Origin: Saprospiraceae bacterium
Lineage (GTDB): Bacteria > Bacteroidota > Bacteroidia > Chitinophagales > Saprospiraceae
Reading direction: 5' to 3'
Length of the DNA: 64,000 bases
Assembly (NCBI GenBank): GCA_022841745.1
Contig: JALHQW010000019.1
Span: 62,001 to 126,000, forward strand
In this document: positions 1-9,016 of the stretch, in pieces
How the letters are laid out: every line of letters starts with the position of its first letter
Position numbering within the stretch: the stretch's first letter is position 1
Program-made: the position numbers and the translations under genes
The notes under the pieces: generated by a model
Seen by the model: the letters and a program-made list of their open reading frames with translations, nothing else
What the model was told of the DNA's origin: nothing
The model's database searches: none

Positions 1-1
1 A

Positions 2-301
2 CTGGTGGACGAGGTTTTTGACATTGTAAACGACCGGAGCAAGGCTGTGCGGGTCATTGCGATGGCTAAATCCGCCATCCGTCATAACCTCCGGGAGCGC
101 CTGCATGCCATCACTGCTCCCACATTGCTTATCTGGGGCAAGGAAGATCAAGTTACTCCAGCATTTGTAGGCGAAGAATTCCACCAACGAATCAAGAATT
201 CATCGCTGGTGCTGCTTGACAAATGCGGCCATGCACCGATGATGGAGCATCCAAACTTGTTCAACGAGAATTTGGAAGGGTTCTTGGGAAAGGTGGCGTA
301 A
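2..301 (+). CDS. alpha/beta hydrolase, C-terminal part
   Basis: This is the last 99 residues of a gene that begins before the window; the frame is open to the left edge and ends in TAA. The segment LLIWGKEDQVTP followed by a spaced DKCGHAPMMEHP is the typical end of an alpha/beta hydrolase. The first motif carries the acid residue (Asp of EDQ) and the second the catalytic histidine (CGHAP). The nucleophile region lies outside the window, so substrate and subclass cannot be given. It ends just before a bidirectional hairpin terminator shared with the convergent thioredoxin-like gene. Confidence 0.85.
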   Translation: MVDEVFDIVNDRSKAVRVIAMAKSAIRHNLRERLHAITAPTLLIWGKEDQVTPAFVGEEFHQRIKNSSLVLLDKCGHAPMMEHPNLFNENLEGFLGKVA

Positions 302-417
302 TTGCCAATTTCACCCTTAGCGATAAGTGGATAGCTTATCACTTTGGATGGCGGGTATATTCATGAAATCAGTTTGCCAATCCTTGTCTGTCAGGCTGCT
401 AAAACAGTTTATAAACT

Positions 418-454
418 AAAAACGGCGACGGCACCAAATGCCGTCGCCGTTTTT
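418..454. terminator. bidirectional hairpin terminator
   Basis: A 15-nt perfect stem (aaaaacggcgacggc with its complement) and a 7-nt loop lie between two convergent genes. A-tract and T-tract flanks allow it to work on either strand. The core is nearly the same as in the hairpins at 5246 and 11261. Confidence 0.85.
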
Positions 455-474
455 AATTGCAGGACGCCTTTGCC

Positions 475-1638
475 TTACCCCTTTTGCTTGATTTTTTGCA
501 CCAGTTCTTCTGTGGCGGAGTAATCTTCACCAGCCGCCTTGGCGAGTTTGATGGCTTTATTGGCGTTTTTCAGTGCTTTGCGCTTTTTGCCGAGTTTATA
601 GTAGAGGCTGGCAACGGTATCCGTGTTGGCATAGTTGGCGTCCATTTTCACCGATTGCTTGGCCCAACCGAGGGCATATTTCAGTTCATCCTTACCGTCG
701 GAGGTTTCATAGATGATCCAGGCCATTTCATTGAGTTCCATCCAATCTTTTGCCGGATATTTCTTGAACTGTTCTTCCGTAATGCGGGCGAAGTTCTTCC
801 AGTCCTCCCGTTGGGCGTAATAGCCCATCTTTAATTGGCCAGACATCTGCCCGGCTCGTTCTGGGTAGGTCTTGGCATAGAGGTCTTCCACTTTTTTTAA
901 GTCGGCTTCTGTCTCGGCGCGGTTGATGGTGTTCTGCACGATTTCATCCACCTTTGCCACCACGGCCTCCTTACCGAATTTATCCTCGAACAGTTTTTTG
1001 CGGTCGAGCAAGTAGTCCGCCATTTTAGAGTCAAGGTCGTTCACCATGTTGAAAATGAACTCAAGGTTGGTCTCCGTGCCCCATTCTTTCTGCGTCGCAA
1101 GGTACTCCTCGGCTATTTGCACGTAAGTGCCGTCCATGGCATCGTAGCGGGTTTGTGCGAGGTTGCGCAGCAATTCGGGGGAGCGGTCGCCCTTCTCGTA
1201 ACGGGCAGTGATGGTTCCGGCATTGCGGCCGGGGTCGTTTGCTGCCTCGGCGAGGTTGATAAGCAGGTCGGAGGTATGGTAGCCGACTGCCCGGTGTACG
1301 ACCTTTCCTTCGGAATTGATAAAGAGCAGCGTGGGGTAGGCCTGAATTCCAAACTCACCTGACAGCCCAATGCCCTCGCCTTTTTCCATGTCCATTTTCA
1401 CGTTGATGAAACGGGCGTTGAAATGGTCGCCAACTTCTTTCAGGGTGAACACATCCTTTGCCATCTTCTTACAAGGGCCGCACCACTCGGCGTAGGCGTC
1501 CATAAAGATGAGCTTGTTCTCCTTAGCGGCCATTGCCTTCAGTTCCTTCCAGGTGCCTTTTGAGAACTGGATGCCCTGGGCAAAGCTGTTGCTGCCCAAA
1601 ATGAGCGAGAAGGCTAATAAAATTAGGTATTTTTTCAT
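475..1638 (-). CDS. exported thioredoxin-fold protein with C-terminal helical/TPR-like region
   Basis: The protein has 387 residues. The start chosen is MKKYLILLAF, which opens a clean signal peptide ending near SFAQ; an earlier in-frame start only adds unconvincing residues. A thioredoxin domain follows with the active site W52-C-G-P-C56 and a downstream cis-Pro segment (AYPTLLF), as in periplasmic thiol-disulfide or DUF255-like proteins. The C-terminal half is helical and ends in a TPR-like stretch. It probably acts in the periplasm as a disulfide reductase or folding factor; the substrate is unknown. The next gene upstream on the same strand is a paralogue with the same architecture, so the two look like a tandem duplication. 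Confidence 0.85.
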   Translation of the reverse strand: MKKYLILLAFSLILGSNSFAQGIQFSKGTWKELKAMAAKENKLIFMDAYAEWCGPCKKMAKDVFTLKEVGDHFNARFINVKMDMEKGEGIGLSGEFGIQAYPTLLFINSEGKVVHRAVGYHTSDLLINLAEAANDPGRNAGTITARYEKGDRSPELLRNLAQTRYDAMDGTYVQIAEEYLATQKEWGTETNLEFIFNMVNDLDSKMADYLLDRKKLFEDKFGKEAVVAKVDEIVQNTINRAETEADLKKVEDLYAKTYPERAGQMSGQLKMGYYAQREDWKNFARITEEQFKKYPAKDWMELNEMAWIIYETSDGKDELKYALGWAKQSVKMDANYANTDTVASLYYKLGKKRKALKNANKAIKLAKAAGEDYSATEELVQKIKQKG

Positions 1639-1654
1639 GGTTGCACGGTTACAT

Positions 1655-1751
1655 TGATTCATGGCTATATGGTTTCATTGTCGCATGGCTTCATGGTTAG
1701 TGCATTGGGCTACGCCATGAAACAGTGAAACCATGAAACAATGAAGCCATT
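1655..1751. repeat. private-word inverted repeat (ATGGTTTCATTG type)
   Basis: The gap between the two thioredoxin genes is almost filled with variants of one word (atggtttcattg, atggcttcatgg) followed by its reverse complement (ccatgaaacaatgaagccat). The arms atggcttcat (1685-1694) and atgaagccat (1741-1750) are exact complements. It may act as a transcript hairpin. Confidence 0.7.
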
Positions 1752-1753
1752 CT

Positions 1754-2929
1754 TTAGCTTTCAATCTGTTTGATGAGTTTTTCAATGGACTGCACGGCAC
1801 CACTGTCAATCGTTTCGCCGGTCTTCACCATTTCTAGCGACTTGTTGGCGGCTGCTAAAGCTTGCTTCTTCTTGCCGTTGGTTTGTAGGATTTGGGCATA
1901 GGTCACGTAGAACTGGTAGTCGTTGCCTTTTTCGGCAGCTTCCTTGGCGTACTTCTCGGCCAGCTTCATGCATTTTTCATCCTTGGAAAAACTGTTGGCA
2001 ATGTCAGTGGCCAATTTGGCGAGGCCCTTTGGATCACCCTTTGCTATCTTCTTGGCATAGGCATCGCAGGCCTTGCCAAATTTGGCGGCATCCTTGGCTG
2101 CCTTGTGGTAGTCGTAGTCGGCCTTGGCGATAAAAGCATCGGCCTTATCTGGCAGGTTGGCCTTCATCTTGGACTTCGCCTCTTCGAGCAGTTCTGGCGT
2201 TTGGAACTGGATGGCCTTGTTGACAGTGTTGGTGCAAGCCAGTTCGATGCGGTTGCGCACGGCTTCCAGCCCCTCCAGCATCCCGATTTCGGTTTGGTGC
2301 TTGATGAGCAGATCGAAGATACGTGAATCGGCTTCTACGGCCCCTTCGAGGATGAAGCGCTTGTTGAACTCAGTCGTGAGGTCGGGCTGTGTGCGCAGGT
2401 ACTCGTTGGAAACACTGAGGCTGGGCTTGCCGGATTTGTTGAGCGCCTTCACGTAGTTGTACATCAGCTCCGGGCTGCGGTCGCCGCCTTCGTATTGCTT
2501 GGCGTAGTCGCGGCTGTAGTCCACTTTACCAAGGGCTATTTCACCTTGTTTCAGCAGGCCGTTGGCGTCCAGGCCGCCCACTACTTTGTGGATGACCTCG
2601 CCTTTGTTGTCAATAAATAGCAGGGTCGGGTAGGCGCTGACAGGGTATTTGCTGCGCAGCGACACGCCTTCGCTTTCTTCCCAGTCTATTTTCAGGCTGA
2701 TGAAATTTTTGTTGAAAAAAGCACCCACTGCGTCGTCCTTGAAGGTGGTGGCGGCCATGCGCTTGCACGGGCCACACCATTTGGCGAAGGCATCCAGGAA
2801 AATGGGCTTGCCCGTTTTTTGGGACTCTTCCAGCGCCTCCTTAAAACTCCCGTGGTAGAACTCAATGCCCTGCGCACTGAGGTGGAGCGACATTGAAAAG
2901 CTTAGAATCAAAGCAAATATTGGCTTCAT
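1754..2929 (-). CDS. exported thioredoxin-fold protein, paralogue of the neighbouring gene
   Basis: The protein has about 391 residues. The start MKPIFALILSF is preferred because it begins a signal peptide ending near LSAQ; an ATG two codons upstream (2935) is equally possible. The thioredoxin active site FAKWCGPCKRM is near residue 50 and is followed by SAYPTLLFID, closely matching the downstream paralogue. The C-terminal part is Ala/Lys-rich and helical. The likely role is periplasmic thiol-disulfide exchange. Its leader contains copy A of the dispersed palindromic element, with a promoter-like TTACTTTG (minus strand, 3061-3068) just beyond it. Confidence 0.85.
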   Translation of the reverse strand: MKPIFALILSFSMSLHLSAQGIEFYHGSFKEALEESQKTGKPIFLDAFAKWCGPCKRMAATTFKDDAVGAFFNKNFISLKIDWEESEGVSLRSKYPVSAYPTLLFIDNKGEVIHKVVGGLDANGLLKQGEIALGKVDYSRDYAKQYEGGDRSPELMYNYVKALNKSGKPSLSVSNEYLRTQPDLTTEFNKRFILEGAVEADSRIFDLLIKHQTEIGMLEGLEAVRNRIELACTNTVNKAIQFQTPELLEEAKSKMKANLPDKADAFIAKADYDYHKAAKDAAKFGKACDAYAKKIAKGDPKGLAKLATDIANSFSKDEKCMKLAEKYAKEAAEKGNDYQFYVTYAQILQTNGKKKQALAAANKSLEMVKTGETIDSGAVQSIEKLIKQIES

Positions 2930-2955
2930 GTACATGGATTTGATTTTGAAATGCC

Positions 2956-3055
2956 AGCTACTTAGCAGAGGTGTTTTTTTTTGGAAAAAATACCTCAAAG
3001 CTGTGAGGAGAAAAAAATGATTTTTTCTCCTCACACACCCTCCTAAATAATTACG
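2956..3055. repeat. dispersed palindromic element, copy A
   Basis: A roughly 100-bp element with ends GCTACTTAGCAGAGGTGT and ACACCCTCCTAAATAATTACG, which are imperfect inverted repeats. Inside are a T/A-rich hairpin (gaggtgtttt to aatacctc) and a hairpin with gtgaggagaaaaaa arms at 3002-3033. It lies about 20-27 nt before the start of the second thioredoxin gene. One arm set (caaagctgtgagg) is partly decayed. Confidence 0.8.
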
Positions 3056-3200
3056 AAATGCAAAGTAAAGGGTTTAGCAAGTCAGATGCCCAATTCGCTG
3101 CTTATTCATAGGAAAGACAACAATTTTTTAACGAGATCAAGCGGCTTTTAGCCAAAGGTAGGGCTTCGTAGCTTGTGGGCTACCCATTTTTTGTCCCATC

Positions 3201-3280
3201 AAAATAATAAGAAAGCCCACACAGAACCGCCGTGCTGCCTGAACAGAATTGTGGCAATAAAGGGAGTTCGGTGTGGGCAA
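3201..3280 (-). terminator. probable terminator of the START-like gene
   Basis: On the minus strand the arms gcccacaccgaac and gttctgtgtgggc pair with one mismatch across a loop of about 40 nt, followed by TTTCTTATTATTTT. A second copy of the arm (gtgggct at 3175-3181) could pair with the same strand, so two mutually exclusive structures are possible. Confidence 0.5.
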
Positions 3281-3329
3281 TGGGTTCTTTTGCTAAACCA
3301 ATATTCCGCACATAAGCGAGGAATTGGAT

Positions 3330-3719
3330 TCAGTTGCCACCCCCTGTTTCTTTCTTGAGTACCTTAATTTGAGCTTCCCAAAGCGCCTTTTGCTCGTCAA
3401 CTTCGTCTTCGTCGCAGAAGTCAGTGATTTCGAGAATAGTTTCGCTGGTGACAGGTGCTTGGTAAATTTTAAATTCCAAGTATTCCCCGATCCTGTCCTC
3501 GTCGACCCATTCGAAATGGACAAGTTCTTCCTCAACGTCCTCGGTGAGGCGTGCTGGCTCTGGATAACCACTCCAACTGAAGATGTATAGGGTCTCGCCC
3601 GTCACCTCAATATCGTCGCAGAACCAGCGAACCAATTCCGAAGGCGAAGTGAAGAATTGGTACAGTAAGGTGGGCGAAGCCTTAAGGATGAATTCCAGTG
3701 TAATCTTTTTACGCTTCAT
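3330..3719 (-). CDS. START-like (SRPBCC) domain protein
   Basis: The protein has 129 residues and no signal peptide, so it is cytoplasmic. The opening KKITLEFILKASPTLLYQF, then SPSELVRWF and the acidic middle (EDVEEELVHFEW) match the small START-like/AHSA1-type proteins common in Bacteroidota. These fold as a helix-grip around a hydrophobic cavity. No catalytic residues or ligand are known for this subgroup. It ends in a glycine-rich tail (TGGGN). It stands alone between the thioredoxin pair and rpoD. Confidence 0.8.
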   Translation of the reverse strand: MKRKKITLEFILKASPTLLYQFFTSPSELVRWFCDDIEVTGETLYIFSWSGYPEPARLTEDVEEELVHFEWVDEDRIGEYLEFKIYQAPVTSETILEITDFCDEDEVDEQKALWEAQIKVLKKETGGGN

Positions 3720-4351
3720 ACAGCTGGACTATGGTTTGGAGCACTTGGGTCAAGAAATCGGCACAAGTCGTTGTTTTTCAACGCATTGTAGTCGTAATTT
3801 GACCAGCATGCCTGAGTTATTTGGTAAAAGGCAGCGGTTAGGATTAGGTGAAAACCAACCGTTTCCAATGATGGAAAACTGTTTTCCGGCCGGGCTTTGC
3901 AAAGCGCACTTCCGAGAAACGCCGCAAGTAAAAAGGAAAATGTTGATTTTTCCAAAAAATAAACTCAAATTCCTACAACAAGCGCATCCAAATGGACAAA
4001 ATAGTGGTTTTGAAGATTTTTTCTGTAAAAAAAACTTTTTTAATTAGGACAAGCACCTTTAAAATCAAGCGATTTTACATAAAAAAACAGGGGATATAAA
4101 AATACTTCCATGTATTTTGGTTGATAACCTCACCCAATTCCGTTATTTTTGCACCGTTTTTTCCTATCCTTTGACCGAACAGCGATTTTTTGATAAAACA
4201 ACTTGAAAATCAGGACGTTTGATATGTGATTTTTCTATAAATTGAAAAATAGTTGAGTATGAACGCCCGTTGACGCCCCATCCCCATAGCCAGCTATCAA
4301 AATATTTCTGAACAAGGCAACACTAAACCATTTCAAATTCAAGGTGGATTA
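3720..4351. other. 632-bp gap holding the rpoD promoter and leader
   Basis: AT-rich gap between the divergent START-like gene and rpoD. Short frames on the minus strand here (for example about 79 residues from 3955) have no recognisable domain and unusual composition, and I do not accept them. A promoter-like site lies at 4121-4151, leaving an rpoD leader of roughly 190 nt. Confidence 0.5.
4121..4151 (+). promoter_or_regulatory. candidate rpoD promoter
   Basis: TTG at 4121-4123 and TATTTTTG at 4144-4151 match the Bacteroidota -33/-7 pattern (TTTG, then TAnnTTTG about 20 nt on). Confidence 0.6.
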
Positions 4352-5221
4352 ATGAGACAGCTAAAAATTACAAAATCTATTACCAATCGGGAGAGTCAAT
4401 CCCTCGAAAAATACTTACAGGAAATCGGGAAAGTGGACCTGTTGACGCCTGAAGAGGAAGTAGATTTGGCAAAACGTATCAAGCAAGGCGACCAGACGGC
4501 ACTCGAAAAACTAACAAAGGCCAATCTTCGCTTCGTCGTTTCGGTGGCCAAACAATACCAAAATCAGGGCCTTTCCCTTAGCGACCTCATCAACGAGGGC
4601 AACCTCGGCCTCATCAAAGCCGCACAGCGCTTTGACGAGACACGGGGCTTCAAGTTCATCTCTTATGCCGTTTGGTGGATTCGCCAGAGCATCCTCCAGG
4701 CCTTGGCCGAACAGAGCCGCATCGTGCGCCTTCCCTTGAACAAGGTCGGCTCCCTGAACAAAATCAACAAGGCCTTCTCCGAATTGGAGCAGAACTTCGA
4801 ACGGGAACCATCGGCAGAAGAGCTTGCCAACCTGCTGGAAATACCCACCGAAGAAGTGGAAACAACGCTTGGCGTGGCCGCCCGCCACGTGAGCATGGAT
4901 GCCCCCTTCGTGGATGGCGAGGACAACTCCCTCCTCGATGTGTTGGAAAACATTCACTCCCCCAAGACTGACCAAGACCTTGAATATACGGAGTCGCTTC
5001 GCACGGAAATCGAACGCTCGTTGAGTACGCTCACCGACCGCCAGATGGATGTAATCAAGCTCTACTTTGGCATCGGCGTGCAGCACCCGATGTCGTTGGA
5101 GGACATCGGCGACAAGTTCGGCCTTACCCGTGAGCGGGTTCGCCAAATCAAGGACAAGGCCATCAACAAATTGCGCAGCGCCAATCGCAGCAAGTTGTTG
5201 AAGCATTACTTGGGCGCATAA
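4352..5221 (+). CDS. rpoD: RNA polymerase primary sigma factor RpoD/SigA
   Basis: The protein has 289 residues, the usual length of the housekeeping sigma factor in Bacteroidota, which lacks the long region 1.1 found in E. coli. Region 1.2 is at about residues 15-40. Region 2 includes [25 protein letters not shown] and the -10-binding [14 protein letters not shown]. Region 3 follows, and region 4.2 ends the protein with the helix-turn-helix [19 protein letters not shown]. It directs core polymerase to TAnnTTTG-type promoters, many of which occur in this window. It is monocistronic and followed by a hairpin terminator. Confidence 0.98.
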   Translation: MRQLKITKSITNRESQSLEKYLQEIGKVDLLTPEEEVDLAKRIKQGDQTALEKLTKANLRFVVSVAKQYQNQGLSLSDLINEGNLGLIKAAQRFDETRGFKFISYAVWWIRQSILQALAEQSRIVRLPLNKVGSLNKINKAFSELEQNFEREPSAEELANLLEIPTEEVETTLGVAARHVSMDAPFVDGEDNSLLDVLENIHSPKTDQDLEYTESLRTEIERSLSTLTDRQMDVIKLYFGIGVQHPMSLEDIGDKFGLTRERVRQIKDKAINKLRSANRSKLLKHYLGA

Positions 5222-5245
5222 AAAATTGACGGGTTTCAATAAAGC

Positions 5246-5282
5246 AAAACGGCGGCGGTATCTAAGATGCCGTCGCCGTTTT
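5246..5282. terminator. bidirectional hairpin terminator after rpoD
   Basis: The stem aaaacggcggcggta pairs with tgccgtcgccgtttt around a short loop, with A and T flanks, between convergent rpoD and the lipoprotein gene. It resembles the hairpins at 418 and 11261. Confidence 0.85.
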
Positions 5283-5304
5283 GTTTTGTCCGGTCGGTGG
5301 TTTT

Positions 5305-5847
5305 TCAACCGCCCACCTTCCTGCCCTTGGCCACCCTTGAATTCACGTCCACCTTGTTGATTTTTCGCAAATCAACGAGCAGTGCCGCATAGGCATTATC
5401 GGAAGAAACTCGCCAAGTCTTGCTGTCATAGGTGACTTCTCCGCTCCTTCTGTCCCAGTCTGAAGCCATCAGCACGAAGCGGTCACTGTACTTAGGGCTT
5501 GGCCCGAAAATCAGGTAGCGGTCGTTGCTCTCCTCAAAGCCAATGGCAAAACGGTCTTCCTTCGGGCTGAACAAGTAAGCACCGGGCGTACCTTTCTTAA
5601 TGACCACCTCTTCGATTTTTCGCCCATCCTCAATTTTAATCTTTCCGGATACTACTTCACGGTCGCCGCCTGTGACTTCCCGCTTCAGAACGATGTCTTG
5701 GGAGACATAAAACTGGATTTTCTTCAGCTCGGTCTCTGTCCAACGATAACGGTCGTTGAGTTCATCGGTGAAGTAAGAAAGCCGGTTGCAGGCGCTAAAA
5801 AGCACCAAACTGAACACGGCCATGATTGCCAAAACTTGTGTTTTCAT
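5305..5847 (-). CDS. putative lipoprotein of unknown function
   Basis: The protein has 180 residues. The N-terminus MKTQVLAIMAVFSLVLFSAC is a lipoprotein signal peptide with a lipobox ending in Cys20. The rest is soluble and beta-rich, with a conserved-looking centre (FYVSQDIVLKREVTGGDREV, later RFAIGFEESNDRYLIFG) and a basic tail (RVAKGRKVGG). I do not recognise a named family. It should be anchored to the outer or inner membrane on the periplasmic side. It stands alone, convergent with rpoD. Confidence 0.8.
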   Translation of the reverse strand: MKTQVLAIMAVFSLVLFSACNRLSYFTDELNDRYRWTETELKKIQFYVSQDIVLKREVTGGDREVVSGKIKIEDGRKIEEVVIKKGTPGAYLFSPKEDRFAIGFEESNDRYLIFGPSPKYSDRFVLMASDWDRRSGEVTYDSKTWRVSSDNAYAALLVDLRKINKVDVNSRVAKGRKVGG

Positions 5848-6060
5848 AAATTGACTTTAGCTATTTTTGAAGAAGATGCACAAAATTTCAATTTTCCCCT
5901 ATCTAAGTAAGACGAAAAAATACACAATTTTCACGCAAGGATGCATGTAGGTTAAGCGTTTTTAACCACAGGTTAACTGTTTTTAACGTCACAGTTTTTG
6001 AAAATCCCCGATTTTTCCGCCAGTGCCGCACCTGATATTTGTCCTGTGTTTGTTATTAAT

Positions 6061-6140
6061 GGTCTCAATAAGAATTTGGTCTCACAATGAAATTTTGGTC
6101 TCAAAGGCGTTGTTTTAGTCTCATTAATTGATTGGTCTCA
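6061..6140. repeat. five regularly spaced GGTCTCA-type words
   Basis: GGTCTCA occurs at 6061, 6078, 6097 and 6134, and AGTCTCA at 6117, all in one orientation with spacings of 17-20 nt. They are mostly preceded by TTT or AT. Such phasing at about two helical turns suggests a protein-binding array. The region lies upstream of the lipoprotein gene and downstream of the lamin-tail gene. Confidence 0.55.
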
Positions 6141-6209
6141 CTTCAGAAAATTAAGGCTTCCCAAACGAGGGAGTTTTTCAGTTAAAAACAAAAAACAACC
6201 AGATTTGGG

Positions 6210-6247
6210 AAAAGCGGTGGCTGTGCAAACAGCGCCGCTTTTTATTT
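6210..6247. terminator. hairpin terminator
   Basis: An aaaagcgg arm pairs with ccgctttt around an inner ctgt/acag pair. T-rich on one side and A-rich on the other. It lies 3' of the lamin-tail gene, though its best U-tract is on the plus strand. Confidence 0.55.
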
Positions 6248-6287
6248 TTAGGCTAAGCCCAAATTGTTGGTGTGAATCTTCAATTTC

Positions 6288-8903
6288 CTAATTTCCTAGC
6301 CTCCCCGCCACCACACAAGTCTTCTTCATTTCCTTCACCGTGCCATCCGGGGTGTAAAGCTCCATCGCCAGCACATAAATGCCAATCTTGGCTTTCGTAC
6401 CGTCGTCCGTGTCGCCGTCCCATCGCAGGAATCCCTGCGTGGCCAGGATTTCGTTGTTGGCAATGGACTTGACAAAACGACCTTCTGCATCGAAAATGCG
6501 CACCTTGGCGGCATAGCCCGGCTTGTCTGTTTTATAATTGATGACTAAAAAATCTTGGTAGCCGTCACCGTCAGGGGATAAGGTGGTTTCGGGTAATTCA
6601 AAAAAATCGTTAACAACCGATTGGTTTTCAAAGAATTGCGAATTGGGGTAAGTGGGCGTTGCCCAGCCGGCGCTCTTGGCAGCGGAATGCCAGTTGGCTG
6701 GGTCTTGCGTCGTGCCATCGGGGTGAAGGCGCTCCAAGGAAACGCCGTCCACTTCATCGAGCAGTGGGTGGTGAAGGTCTTCCGAGTAATCGAATTCGTC
6801 AATGATGACTGCACCGATGGAGCCAGCTTGGTAGAGCGTCACATTTCCCTCGTCGTCGTTGAAGGAGGGCAGGTCGTTGGCGATGAGGGCGTTTGGCACC
6901 TGCACGGTATAGCGGCTTTGGATGTCGCTGGGGCTTTCAGTGAACACAACGTATTCGCTGGGGAAAATAAGGCGGTCAATGCCCACACTGGCCGTACTGG
7001 TGTCCTGTAGGTTGGCAATGACGATGCTTCGTAGGTTCAATACCTTACTGGAACGGTTATAGACCTCCACGAAGTCCACGCCGCCTGTTTGTGGGTTGAA
7101 CAATATTTCATTGATTATCAAGTCGTTGGGTTCTATTTGTGCAGGCAATGCGAAACTAAGCGTACCTGTGCCAGCAAGGGCATTGCCTGAGCAGTCGGCC
7201 ACGTTCTGTATGGTCACTGCGTAAAAAACGCTCTGCTGTAGCGGCCCGCTCAGTTGCAGCGCCACGGCGAAGGAGTAAGGTTGTAGAAAGCTGACCGATA
7301 CCACGCTCAGGCCACCACTGATGGCATAATTGGCAGGGTCGGTAGCCGATGCGGGGTCGAGCCTTTCATCGAAAAACACCTGCACCTCGTAGGGAGCGAG
7401 TCCACTGGCGAAGACGCTGCTTGGAACAGGAGCCGTAAGGTCGGGCTGTGGGTTGAGCACCGAATTGGGTTGGCCTGGCGTGCCACCGAGCAGGCTGACG
7501 CTGGCCCGCCAGTTGGCCGAACCACGGCAGGGTGCCAGTGGGCTGATGAGTTCGATCGACCAGCCTCCTTCTTCTTTTTGGGCGTCGCCATACCAGCTAA
7601 GGCTATAGTTCACTTCGTGAATGGCGTTGCCATTGGCGTCGCTCAGGCTTAGGTCGTCGCCGTCATTGGTGAGCAAAGGGAAGGAACCAAGGCCCACCAC
7701 ATTGCCGAAGGCAGTCAATGAATCCAGTTTTGAGTCGTCACAAACGATGAGGTAGCTGCCGGGCAGCATTTGGTAGCTGGGGAAAATTTGCGGAGTACCG
7801 CCACTTGAAAACCTAAACCCAGCAAGGTCGAGCACCTTGTCGCTGCGGTTGTATAGTTCGATATACTCAACAGAAGGCAGTGCCACAGGCGGTGTAGGGT
7901 CGGCCATTATTTCATTGATTAAAATATCGTACTCCACAGCCTCGGCCACTTCCACGTAGCTGAAACTGGCGTTTTGCGGAGCAGCCAAATTCCCTTCCAA
8001 ATCTGCAATGGAATTGACGGTCAGCACGTAATCCGTCAGGTTTTGGAGGGTGCTGCCCAGCGATAGGTGTACCAGCGTTTTGTCTGTCCCATCTAAAAAA
8101 GCGGCGGCTGGCTGCCCGATGCCTTGGTCAAGGCTGTAGTTGTCGGGGTCGGTAGCGGTGGCTTCGTCGAGATTTTCGTTGAAACGGACATCCACCTCAG
8201 TGGCTGAGACGGGCGTTGCAGAGAGCAGCACGGGCGGCGTGGTATCTGGCAGGAGCGGCTGCACATTGATGTCGTCGAAAAAGAACTTGTCCTTACGGGT
8301 GGCGGTGTAGAGGCAATAAAAGCCAAAATACGAGTCGCCTGCGCCATAGGTAGCGTCGGTGGTTTCAAATTGTGGGCTGAGGTTCTGGCCACCAGCATAG
8401 TCAGCGGACAGGTTCCAAAGCCCCCCGGCATTACGGATCATGCGCAGCCGAACGGAGGGCGAACTGGCCACCGTGCCCGCAGCAGTGGATGCCAACACGG
8501 TCGCTGTGCCCGCATCCTGTCGGATGAATTGAATGGCATCGCCAGCGCCATCCACGCCAATGAGCAAGTAATAGCCATTGCCAGTGAGCAGGTTCGGCGA
8601 ATCGGACTGGAGGAATATGCGCAGGCGGTTGCCGCTTGAGGGGTCGAACTCCAAGCGGAAGTACAGTTCCCAAACAGCACTATCGGCAATGGCCGTTGGC
8701 AGGTAAAGCAGGGAGGTGCCGGCGTCTGGGCCATTGAGTTGCAGCTCTTGGGCTGCGTTCACTTGGAACTCCGTTACATCGCCCTGCCAAGCGGGGTTTG
8801 CGGTGAAATCGCCATCTGAGAAATTGTCTGAAAATTGAGCCTTGGCGGTCAGTACCATAAAAAAGGCCAAGAACGCCCCAGCCAAGCATTTTAAAAACTG
8901 CAT
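6288..8903 (-). CDS. large exported lamin-tail-domain surface protein with FlgD-like C-terminus
   Basis: The protein has 871 residues starting MQFLKCLAGAFLAFF, a signal peptide ending near TAKAQ. The N-terminal region of about 200 residues is a jelly-roll/laminin-G-like module. Two SbsA-type Ig-like stretches (PVLLSATPVSATEVDVRF and the similar PVPSSVFASGLAPYEVQVFF) each precede a lamin-tail domain, marked by ILINEIMADP...EYIELYNRS and LIINEILFNP...DFVEVYNRS. The end (LSPDGDGYQDF through RIFDAEGRFVKSI) is a FlgD/CHU_C-like Ig module used for surface attachment or type IX secretion in Bacteroidota. It is probably a cell-surface protein; its role is unknown. Confidence 0.88.
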   Translation of the reverse strand: MQFLKCLAGAFLAFFMVLTAKAQFSDNFSDGDFTANPAWQGDVTEFQVNAAQELQLNGPDAGTSLLYLPTAIADSAVWELYFRLEFDPSSGNRLRIFLQSDSPNLLTGNGYYLLIGVDGAGDAIQFIRQDAGTATVLASTAAGTVASSPSVRLRMIRNAGGLWNLSADYAGGQNLSPQFETTDATYGAGDSYFGFYCLYTATRKDKFFFDDINVQPLLPDTTPPVLLSATPVSATEVDVRFNENLDEATATDPDNYSLDQGIGQPAAAFLDGTDKTLVHLSLGSTLQNLTDYVLTVNSIADLEGNLAAPQNASFSYVEVAEAVEYDILINEIMADPTPPVALPSVEYIELYNRSDKVLDLAGFRFSSGGTPQIFPSYQMLPGSYLIVCDDSKLDSLTAFGNVVGLGSFPLLTNDGDDLSLSDANGNAIHEVNYSLSWYGDAQKEEGGWSIELISPLAPCRGSANWRASVSLLGGTPGQPNSVLNPQPDLTAPVPSSVFASGLAPYEVQVFFDERLDPASATDPANYAISGGLSVVSVSFLQPYSFAVALQLSGPLQQSVFYAVTIQNVADCSGNALAGTGTLSFALPAQIEPNDLIINEILFNPQTGGVDFVEVYNRSSKVLNLRSIVIANLQDTSTASVGIDRLIFPSEYVVFTESPSDIQSRYTVQVPNALIANDLPSFNDDEGNVTLYQAGSIGAVIIDEFDYSEDLHHPLLDEVDGVSLERLHPDGTTQDPANWHSAAKSAGWATPTYPNSQFFENQSVVNDFFELPETTLSPDGDGYQDFLVINYKTDKPGYAAKVRIFDAEGRFVKSIANNEILATQGFLRWDGDTDDGTKAKIGIYVLAMELYTPDGTVKEMKKTCVVAGRLGN

Positions 8904-8936
8904 GAACAATCTGTTTTGCGGAGCAAGGTAAGAAAT

Positions 8937-9007
8937 AGGGATGAGGTACGAGGAATGAGGGATGAAATGCCCGAAGCTTCACCCCTCATTCCTCGTACCT
9001 CATCCCT
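8937..9007. repeat. perfect 24-bp inverted repeat
   Basis: The arms at 8937-8960 (agggatgaggtacgaggaat plus gagg) and 8984-9007 are exact complements around a 23-nt loop. They are built from repeats of the word gaggtacgagg/gatgagg. It lies in the divergent gap between the lamin-tail gene and dnaN. Confidence 0.8.
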
Positions 9008-9016
9008 TTCGCAGCG

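Noticed and set aside
3716-3955. 79-residue frame on the minus strand upstream of rpoD
   Set aside because: Despite a hydrophobic start, the composition is irregular, and no domain or promoter supports it. It lies in the rpoD control region.
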